Shown one piece after another: positions 55,921 to 64,000 of a stretch of 64,000 bases of DNA; position 1 is the first letter of the stretch; the number at the start of each line of letters is the position of its first letter. The notes under the pieces are model-generated. The model worked only from the letters and a program-made list of their open reading frames with translations. It was not told the DNA's origin and did not search any database. Source of the stretch: Tillandsia leiboldiana (Eukaryota; Streptophyta; Magnoliopsida; Poales; Bromeliaceae); the NCBI GenBank assembly GCA_029204045.2, contig CM055063.1, positions 30,428,810 to 30,492,809 of the forward strand. The letters are read 5' to 3'. The translations under genes were made by a program, and so were the position numbers.

Positions 55921-57281
55921 GTTGGTGCCGTGCGGGGAACTTGGCCGCGCTGAGTTTTGAGGTCGCGTGGGTTTTTCTGTCTTCTGTTTTTAGTCGACGT
56001 TGGCATTTTGGTTATCTAGTCTTAGCCATTATTGTTCCTCCAGGGGCGCGGGACGTGGTAGACTCGGCATGCACGCGGTCGCGGACGGGTTGAACGCCGG
56101 CCGTCACACAAGGTGCGTACAATTTCTCGGGTCAGTTGGAAAAGCGTGTAGGTTATATAAATTGCATGTTTTGGCAAAGGTGAAAAATGAAGTGGTTACT
56201 TGTTTATAATGCTAACCCTGTTTACACTGGTTATTTATATAATTGATTATGAGGCTCGTGATTGCTACACGCACACCAGCGGTTTGGCCACCGCAAGGGT
56301 GTGCTTCTCCGGAAAAGTGGTATGTTGACCCGTGTACCCCGCGTGATGGTGACGTAATGGGGGCCCTCATGGGTGGGGGGTGTGAGCGGTGATGCCGAGG
56401 CGGGTGCTCGGTGGCCGAGGTAGGTGCTCGGCGGGGTTTCCGAGGCAGGTGCTCAGTGTGGTTGCCGGGGGAGGTGCCCGGTTTGGTTTGCACAGGGTTC
56501 TTCACTGTTGGTTGCACGTTGAGGAGGGCGGTTGCTCTGGTTTTACAGTGGTTTGCCTTACTTTCAGCCCTTATTGCATTTACGTTTTATTTCTGGTCAC
56601 TGACTTCCCACTCCGTGACAGGTTCGTCCAGGGGCGAGTGCTAGGGCGTTGGTGAGGCCGTGCGAGTGGTCTTCTAGCCCTTTTGGGGCTGCAGACATTG
56701 ACTTATTCTCTCCTCGTTCATTTCATTACTCATAGTAGCTAGTTGTGGATCGCGATACCCCCGTGGGATCGATGTGGATGTTGGGCTATTTTATAACTCT
56801 TTTGGATGGGTGTTTGTTCTTACTTCTTTGCTTGGCCGCTTTCAAACTACAAACAAGAAATAAGGAAACTGTTGCAAAAACTGTTTTAAAAATATCGGTG
56901 CTGTGTGGGCACCGTTTTCAAATTCTATGGATTTATGAATTTCGAAATGACTTTGTAAAACCCGGGTGTCGTGTGGGCACCGTTTTCAAAACCCTGCGAT
57001 TTTATCCTTTCAAAATTAGTCGGCCTCCTTATTACTTATGGAAAAATGGCTGTATGTGCTTGACTGTTGAACTAGTGTGGTTAAAGGCATAATTATATGG
57101 ATGTTGTAGTCAGGACGCCGTGCATATACAAGGGAGACTCTGCCCATTTGCAGAGTGAATTTGTATATTCGGCGGGTCTGCGCACGCTCTGGGGAAGTTT
57201 GGTTTCGAAAAAAATATATATGCAAATTTGGTAGCTTCGGTGGCTATCTTTCCGCGCGTTTAAAACCCCCGGGGCGTGACA

Positions 57282-59040
57282 GATTAAGATGGTATCAGAG
57301 AGAAAAAACTTTAACGACAATAGTCGCTGTCCAACATCCACGGGGTACATCATCACTAGCTACTAACCAATGAAATGATCAGGGTAAAGATGCAAGAGTG
57401 AGGGGATTGTTAAGTTTTGTTTTTCGGTTTAGCTCGGGTGTTGTGCTAAGTGTAGTCGGGTTGATTTGGTGGTTGGGGTCGAGGCCGGCTGCCACCGGGG
57501 CCTTGATGGTTGCTATGAGTCAATGGTTTAGGCAACCAGCACAGGATACGGTGGGTCTGCTGACGGTGTTCATGCACTTGGTGCGGCTGTTAACACAGCA
57601 GATCGTTGTGCCGGCTTTTGTTTTTCCGAACCCCTCCCTCTGCCGACGTTCTGGTCATCGTTAGTAACGGTGACGGGTGGTAGTGTAACCCACCGGTGTT
57701 TGTTAGTGTGTCGGCCGCTTGTCGGTCGTGGGTAACTGGATAGCCTTTTGTCTAAATTGGTACCTCCTGGGTCTTCTGGTGTTAGGTTACCGCTGGTAGT
57801 CGGCCGATTCTTTTTGCGCCATGGACAAGGTATGGGAGGGAATGAGGAATCCTTCCCCTACTGTTGTTACCCATAGTTCGTTTTTTTTTTCTGTGGTCAT
57901 GGCAATGGTCGTAGAAATCGTCGGGGTCTCGGGGTGCTCCTTTGGGGTTAAAAAGGGAGACCACCGGGGCTAGTAAATCTTGTTCGTCTGGGGCTCGACT
58001 TCGGTTAGAGAGGCCGTGTCTCGCTTCGCACAAGGGTGCGTAAGTGGCGACTTTTTATTGGGGGTTTAGCCTTTGACGCTGGGTGGTGCCAGTTAGCTCT
58101 TTTAAGGGAGTTGTGGTGGTGTAGCTCTGGGTTGGGTTCATGTTTTCTGCACAAGAGGGTCGGTTAGGTTGTCCTACTGGTGGGGTGGCACGTGTTCCCT
58201 CGAGTGCACTTGGAAAACCTAGGCAACTTTTTGACAGGGTCTTTCTCGCTGTATTCGTTGCATGTCTTTTTCTGACCCGATAGGTTTCGGATGGGTAGTC
58301 GATTGTACCTAGAGGCCTCTCTTTTAGTGGGCTTTGAGCTTAGAAGTTCCCTAGTGGGGGTGTCGCCGTTGGTTTGGAGATTTACCGCTCGATTCAATGC
58401 CCGCTGCTTAGAGGGGCAACGGATTGGAACCAAGCGTTAGTGGTTAATCAGAGCATCGCACCCCGTCGGTGCCAGGACAGAGGTGGGACCATACCTTGTG
58501 AGTTTCGTCTCCAGCTTCCCATGACCAAGGCATAATCATGAGGCTTAGGTTGGGAGCACTTTGGGTCGTTGATCGAGTGGGGCAGGTGCGGGTCAAGGGG
58601 ATCTGTCGACTGCTGGGAGCTTTGTCACTGGTCACTTTCGGCTAGGATGCCCTGTACGCGGCTCTTTCTGTGGGCTAGACCTTGTGGTAGATCTTAGAGC
58701 TGAAACCTAACTTTAGTTTCGACCGTCACCTCGGTAGGACGGACCGTCGGAGCGGGTGACCCGGGACGGTGGATATGCTCCGAGCTTGTGGCCCGTGTTG
58801 GTGACGGGTGGAAGTGGCCCGTGTTGGTGACGGGTGGGAGCGGTCCGTGTTGGTGACAGGTGAGTTCGTTGTTTTCAGGGGAGAATGTATGGTAGTTAGT
58901 AACCCAGCCTATTTTGTTGGCACCTCTTGGCGCCTTGTGAGGGCGTTAGTGTGGTTTGTTTTCCTTGTCGTCGGGTTAGTTGTTTTGGACTTTTAAGGGC
59001 TCGTCGGTACGGGTTGGGAGGTATGACTAGGGTACCTCGA
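57282..59040 (+). other. Decayed internal region of Gypsy C before pol
   Basis: It starts with the primer site TGGTATCAGAG (57290-57300). Gag would be expected here, but I find no gag core or knuckle in any frame. It includes three copies of a 26-bp unit with CCGTGTTGGTGACGGGTGG (58791-58862). Confidence 0.7.
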
Positions 59041-59575
59041 CGCATCATGAGATTTTTGTTGCTGACTGCTCAACGTCGGCAGAGGTGGTTTGCGGACCGG
59101 TGGCGTCGTGACGGGGAACTCCGAGTCGGGAAGCAGGAATACGACGAGGTGCTGGGCATGGTTTGGTTCACAAGGTAACAGGCGGATGTATAGTTACTTG
59201 GTTTCAGTGAGCCTAGCGACTCGACCCTCTGCATCGCTCACTGATGAGGAACACGAGGAGCACTTACGGATTATTCTGCAGACTCTTAGGGATCAGAAGT
59301 TGTTCACTAAACTTAAGAAGTGCGAGTTTTGGCTTCGTGCGGTGGGCTTTCTGGGGCACGTAATTTCAGCAAAGGGAATTGCAGTGGATCCCAAGAAGGT
59401 GGAGTCGGTGACCGACTGGGCCCAATCGACTACAGTCACGGAAGTCCGCAGCTTCCTGGGCCTAGCAGGATACTACAGACGCTTCGTCGAGGGCTTTTCG
59501 AAGATTGCGACCCCTCTGAACCGCCGGACCAGAAGGGGGACTCTCGGTAGGGACAGATGGCACACTCCGGTTTAG
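59041..59575 (+). pseudogene. Gypsy C pol mosaic: integrase tail, protease and RT pieces in wrong order
   Basis: About 59062-59130 reads LLTAQRRQRWFADRWRRD..LRVGK, like the integrase C-terminal region of Gypsy B (LLTAQSRQKSYADRRRRD). It is joined to EYDEVLGMVWFTR, a protease end (EYDVVLGMDWLSR in Gypsy B), then to YLVSVSLATRPS, the linker after protease, then to the RT C-terminal part (TDEEHEEHLRIILQTLRDQKLF, FLGHVISAKGI, FLGLAGYYRRFVEGFSKI). The RT catalytic core and all of RNase H are missing; RT passes straight to integrase near 59560. Confidence 0.8.
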
Positions 59576-59579
59576 AGGG

Positions 59580-60892
59580 CGGATTTGTGTGCCCGATGTG
59601 CCAGACTTGAAGAGGGAAATCTTGACTGAAGCGCATTGCGCTCCCTATACGGCGCACCCTGGGGGCACAAAAATGTATAGGGACCTCAAGAAGACCTTCT
59701 GGTGGCCAAAGCTGAAGGGGGAGGTAACACGGTTCGTAGCGCATTGTTTGATCTGGCAACAGATAAAGGCCGAACACCAGCGGCCGGTGGGGAAATTGCA
59801 ACCACTACCTGTGCCAGAGTGGAAGTGGGAGCGGATCACCATGGATTTTATCACTGGGTTTCCGCATTCGCAGCAGGGGCACGACACCATCTGGGTCGTC
59901 GTGGATCGGTTAACGAAGTCAGCTCACTTCCTACCCATTCACACGACGTGGACACGAGATCGGCTGGCTCAGGTCTACATCAGTGAGATCGTGAGGTTGA
60001 ATGGGGTGCCGACATCGATCACTTCAGACAGAGACACGCGGTTTGTCTCGAAGTTCTGGCAGAGTCTACAACGGGCGTTGGGGACCAAACTGCACTTCAG
60101 CACGGCTTTCACCCCCAGACGGATGTACAATCTGAACGGGTGATCCAGATCCTAGAGAACATGCTTCGAGCCTGCATACTTGATTTGGGGGACGGATGGT
60201 CGCGCTACCTACCTCTCGTGGAGTTCGCCTACAACAACAGCTACCAGGCTAGCATCCAGATGGCGCCGTACGAAGCTTTATATGGCCGACGCTGTCGGTC
60301 CCCGATCTGTTGGGACGACTTGGGGGAGCGAAAATTCTTGGGGCCGGACTTGGTAGAAGAGACCGAGGAAAAGGTGCGCCTCATCAGGCAGCGGTTGTTG
60401 ACCGCCTAGAGTCGACAAAAGAGCTATGCAGACTAGAGACGCCGTGACTTGGAGTCCCAGGTGGGGGAGCACATGCTACTGCGAGTTTCGCCGTCCAAAG
60501 GGGTTAAGCGGTTCGGGATGAGAGGCAAGTTGAGCCTACGGTATGTGGGGCCTTTTGAGATATTGGAGCGCATCGGCCCGGTGGCCTATCGCCTTGCCCT
60601 ACCGCCAAACCTCGACCGGATTCACGACGTGTTCCATGTTTCCATGCTTCGAAGATATCTTCCTGACCCATCGCGGGTGCTCGATGTCACCGCAGTCGAG
60701 CTTAAAGAGGACCCGAGCTTTGAGGAAAAACCAGTGCAAATTCTGGCACGAGAGGACAAAAAGTTGCGCAACCGGACGATCCCTTTCGTGAAGGTGCTTT
60801 GGAGCAACCAGGAAGAACGTGTGGTGACCTGGGAACCAGAGTCGAAGATAAGGGAGTGCTACCCAGATCTTTTCGTCGCGGACCAAGGTTAA
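59580..60892 (+). pseudogene. Gypsy C integrase and chromodomain
   Basis: Integrase zinc region reads HPGG..AHCLIWQQ, with Trp (TGG 59754-59756) for the last Cys. The core has ITMDFITG and ITSDRDTRF, then a 1-bp deletion near 60108 shifts frame just before the catalytic Glu segment. The next frame (from about 60120) carries the rest of the core, PYEALYGRRCRSPICWDD, two TAG stops (60407-60409 and 60434-60436), the GKLSLRYVGPFEILERIG segment and a chromodomain (VKVLWSNQEERVVTWE). Ends in TAA near 60892. Confidence 0.9.
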
Positions 60893-60916
60893 GTTTCGAG
60901 GACGAAACTTGTTTTT

Positions 60917-60928
60917 AGTGGTGAGTGA
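60917..60928 (+). promoter_or_regulatory. Gypsy C polypurine tract
   Basis: AGTGGTGAGTGA directly before the 3' LTR, preceded by TTTCGAGGACGAAAC. Confidence 0.75.
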
Positions 60929-63459
60929 TGTAATACCCGCCGTGTTATTTTGGTAATTTTCATATTACTTTACTTATAGTGGTCTGGCGGGGGGGGGGTT
61001 AACAGTTTGATTATTTCTGGGCAGACCGTCGGGGCTCGCGGGTATTTTTAGGTGCTAGAGCTCGCGAAACGGGGAACGGTGGTGCGATCGGATTCGAATT
61101 CCGACCGCGGGATCTCCCAGAAATAATTTTCGAAGCTGGCGATCAATTTGGACGCTCCGGGATCCATGCTGACGATCTGCACAGTTATCGAGATAACTGG
61201 ACCCCTATTTTTGATTTTTGATGGACTAGGACGTGATTCGGGGACTTAGCCTTTTTTTTCCGCTTCCGTTCCTTTTTTTTCCACGATCAAAAAGAAAGAG
61301 GAAAGGAAAAGGGAACCCCAACCCATTTTCGCTCTCGCTTCAAATTACCGGCGCAGAGTTACAGCGTGGGGACCCAGGGAGAAGGAAGGAGATTGCCTTT
61401 CTGCAGGTTGATCGGGTGAAGGTGGACGATCCTCTCCATCCTCTTCCTCCAGCGGATCTAAGGTGAGTGGTTGTTTTAGGTTTTCGTTGCGGTCTTCTTG
61501 TTGGATCGGTCGTCTTTTCGCGGGGGGGAGGAAACCGCCGCCGCCACGGCAATTTTTTTGGGGCCGCTGCGCGGGGCTGCCGGCAGGCAGCGCGCCGCGG
61601 GGCACGGCCGCCGCGCGGCACGACCGCCGTGCGGGGGGGCGGCCCGCGGGCGCCGCGCGGGCTGGTGCCGCGAGGGCTGCCTGAAGGCAGCGTGCTGCGC
61701 CGCAGGGGCCGCCGCACGGGGCTGCCCGCAGGCGCGCCGTGCGGGCTGCCTGCAGGCAGCGCGCCGCGCCGAAGGGGCCGCCGCGCGGGGCTGCCGGCAG
61801 GCGCGCTGCGCGGGGCTGCCCGCAGGCAGCGCTTTGCGCGGCAGGGGCCCTCGCGCGGGGCTGCCGGCAGGCGCACCGCGCGGGCTGGTGCCGCGCGGGC
61901 TGCCTTCAGGCGGCGCACCGCGCCGCAGAGGCCGCCACCCGGGGTGGCCCGCAGAGGCCCCGCGCGGGCTGGCGCCGCGCGGGCTGCCTGCAGTCAGCGC
62001 ACCGCGCGGCAGGGGCCGCCGCGTGGGGCTGCGGGCAGGCAGCACGCCGCGCGGCAGGGGCCGCCGCGATGGGCTGCCCTCAGGCGCGCCGCGCGGGCTG
62101 GTGCCGCGCGGGCTGCCTGCAGGCAGCGCGCCGCACGGCAGGTCCGCCGCGCGGGGCTGCCCGCAGGCAGCGCGCCGCGCGGCTGGGCGCCGCGCGGGGC
62201 TGCCCGCAGGCAGCTCGCCGCGCGGGCTGGTGCCGCGCGGGGCCGCCCGCAGTCGAGCTGCGCCACGCTGGTTGGGGCCGCGCGGGGCCGTTCGTAGGAG
62301 GTGTGCGCGCCGCACGGGTTGGTGCCGTGCGGGGAACTTCGCCGCGCGGAGTATTGAGGTCGCGTGGGTTTTTTCGTCTTCTGTTTTGAGTCGACGTTGG
62401 CATTTTGGTTATCTAATCTTAGCCATTATTGTTCCTCCAGGGGTGCGGGACGTGGTAGACTCGACAGGCACGCGGTCGCGGACGGGTTGAACGCCGGTCG
62501 TCACACAAGGTGGGTACAATTTCTAGGGTCAGTTGGAAAAGGGTGTAGGTGATATAAATTGCATGTTTGGGCAAAGGTGAAAAATAAAGTGATTACTTGT
62601 TTATAATGCTAACCCTGTTTACACTGGTTATTTATATAATTGATTATGAGGCTCGTGATTGCTACACGCACAGCAGCGGTTTGGCCACCGCAAGGTTGTG
62701 CTTTTCCGGAAATCTGGTACGTTGACCCGTGTACCCCACGTGATGGTGACGTAATGGGGGCCCTCGTGGATGGGGGGTGTGAGCGGTGATGCCGAGGCGG
62801 GTGCTCGGTGGCCGAGGTAGGTGCTCGGCGGGGTTTTCGAGGCAGGTGCTCGGTGTGGTTGCCGGGGGAGGTGCCCAGTTTGGTTTGCACAGGGTTCTTC
62901 ACTGTTAGTTGCACGTTGAGGAGGGCGGTTGCTCTGGTTTTACAGTGGTTTGCCTTACTTTCAGCTCTTATTGCATTTACATTTTATTTCTGGTCACTGA
63001 CTTCCCACTCCGTGACAGGTTCGTCCATGGGCGAGTGCTAGGGCGTTGGTGAGGCCGTGCGAGTGGTCTTCTAGCCCTTTTGGGGCTGCAGACTTTGACT
63101 TATTCTCTCCTCGTTCATTTCATTACTCATAGTAGCTAGTTGTGGATCGCGATACCCTCGTGGGATCGATGTGGATGTTGGGCTATTTTATAACTCTTTT
63201 GGATGGGTGTTTGTTCTTACTTCTTTGCTTGGCCGCTTTCAAACTCCAAACAAGATACAAGGAAACTGTTGTGAAAACTGTTTTAAAAATATGGGTGCCG
63301 TGTGGGCACCGTTTTCAAATTCTGTGGATTTATGGATTTCGAAATGACTTTGTAAAACCCGGGTGTCGTGTGGGCACCGTTTTCAAAACCCTGCGGTTTT
63401 ATCCTTTCAAAATTAGTCGGCCTCCTTATTACTTATGGAAAAATGGCTGTATGTGCTTG
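60929..63459 (+). repeat. Gypsy C 3' LTR, interrupted
   Basis: Same start and order as the 5' LTR; the GC-rich region is 61566-62320. It is cut at 63459 after ATGTGCTTG by a minus-strand LTR. About 220 bp of its end should lie beyond the window. Confidence 0.9.
61566..62320. repeat. GC-rich tandem region in Gypsy C 3' LTR
   Basis: Same modules as 54975-55920, but about 190 bp shorter and in a different order. Frames on both strands are open by composition only. Confidence 0.9.
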
Positions 63460-64000
63460 TGTCACGCCCCGGGGTCGAAACTGCGACCCGGGCCCGCCAA
63501 ACAGATCCGCCACCTATGCCAACCCGCATAGGCGAAGCGTCCTACCTGCAAGAAAAGTACTATAACTAAACAGATATCAGAGCTATAAATGAAAATCTGC
63601 TGTAACTAAAATCAATCACTGTACAACTGGAAATGAAACAACACCGTCTGCCTCCCAAAAATAATAATAATACAATATCCTCAAGTACAAGCTCTAAACC
63701 CAACCGGGAGGTAACCCCAATATATACAACAGTGTACAGTCTCTCAATACAAAATATCCTCACTACAATAGTCTCTCAAAAGAGGAAAAAGAAACAACTA
63801 AACTACAGATGATCTCCTCTGAAGGGTACCGCTACTCTCCAACGCCGGGTAGGGATCTAGCTCGCGACTCCCTTGCCACGATCAACAACCGCAGAGCCGG
63901 CCACACCTGCTAAGACTCTGCACAACCAAAGAGAGGAGAGAAAAAGGGGGGGAAAAACCCCCAAAGGGTGTGAGAACTACTCCAAAAAGGGAGTTCTCAG
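63460..64000 (-). mobile_element. Minus-strand Gypsy-type LTR at the right edge
   Basis: It starts TGTCACGCCCCGG, the complement of the shared LTR end CCGGGGCGTGACA, followed by GTCGAAACTGCGACCCGGG as at 30788 onward. It lies in the Gypsy C 3' LTR; GCTTG (63455-63459) is the left half of a presumed duplication. The rest lies outside the window. Confidence 0.85.

Larger units (their letters stand above)
54316..57281 (+). repeat. Gypsy C 5' LTR
   Basis: 2966 bp ending CCCCGGGGCGTGACA. It has a G25 run (54376-54400), a segment shared with Gypsy B LTRs (CAGACCGTCGGGGCTCGCGG), a GC-rich tandem region (54975-55920), and duplicated GTGTGGGCACCGTTTTCAAA segments (56906-56990). Confidence 0.92.
54316..63459 (+). 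mobile_element. Gypsy C: chromovirus with mosaic pol, continues past the window
   Basis: LTRs start TGTAATACCCGCC (54316 and 60929). The primer site is at 57290, pol fragments span 59041-60892, and the 3' LTR is entered at 63460 by another minus-strand LTR. Related to Gypsy B in integrase and chromodomain, but with different LTRs. No intact gag, RT core or RNase H. Confidence 0.88.

Overview
The window is plant nuclear DNA made almost entirely of nested LTR retrotransposons. I recognise no host gene. A plant origin is supported by four things: tRNA-iMet-type primer sites (TGGTATCAGAGC) in every element whose start is visible, a SIRE/Maximus-type Copia family with an extra env-like ORF, chromodomain Ty3/Gypsy (chromovirus) polyproteins, and a Cassandra-type element carrying 5S rRNA-like sequence. 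The species cannot be named from sequence alone; the depth of nesting suggests a large, repeat-rich genome.

Layout. The outer scaffold is a plus-strand SIRE-like Copia element, 'Copia A'. It survives at 3405-3599, 21982-25205 and 53512-54315, and its two ends lie outside the window. Four insertions split it: (1) a minus-strand Gypsy-type LTR, 1-3404, running off the left edge; (2) a three-LTR non-autonomous Gypsy array, 3600-21981, with target duplication ATGAC, whose third LTR holds a solo LTR (15898-19123, duplication TTGAC); (3) a second SIRE-like element, 'Copia B', 25206-53511, with duplication TACGA; (4) a chromovirus, 'Gypsy C', from 54316 past the right edge, whose 3' LTR is itself entered at 63460 by another minus-strand LTR.

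Copia B carries further insertions. Its gag is split at 27166-35245 (duplication TTTAC) by a Cassandra element (27166-27739) joined to a rearranged minus-strand Gypsy element (27740-35245). Its 3' LTR is split at 43729-53000 (duplication CACCC) by the chromovirus 'Gypsy B'. Removing the inserts restores a continuous reading at each site, so the relative order is clear: Copia A is oldest, Copia B entered it, and Gypsy B and the Gypsy/Cassandra block entered Copia B.

Every coding region is broken. Copia A has two stops and a frameshift. Copia B has lost protease and the integrase N-terminus, and carries gag stops, a frameshift and one stop in its env-like ORF. Gypsy B has lost most of gag, has two stops and lacks one reverse-transcriptase catalytic Asp. 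Gypsy C is a scrambled pol mosaic. Movement of any of these would need proteins supplied by other copies.

Most notable observations: an array of eight small hairpins in the Copia B leader with an unchanged TGGATT loop and different, compensating stems; a GATCCGGATC palindrome array present both in the Copia B promoter and just upstream of its env-like ORF, followed by a plausible leader intron; two independent three-LTR arrays; a Cassandra/Gypsy junction that shares one target duplication; and a shared LTR terminus (CCGGGGCGTGACA) across all the Gypsy-type families, partly mimicked by Cassandra.
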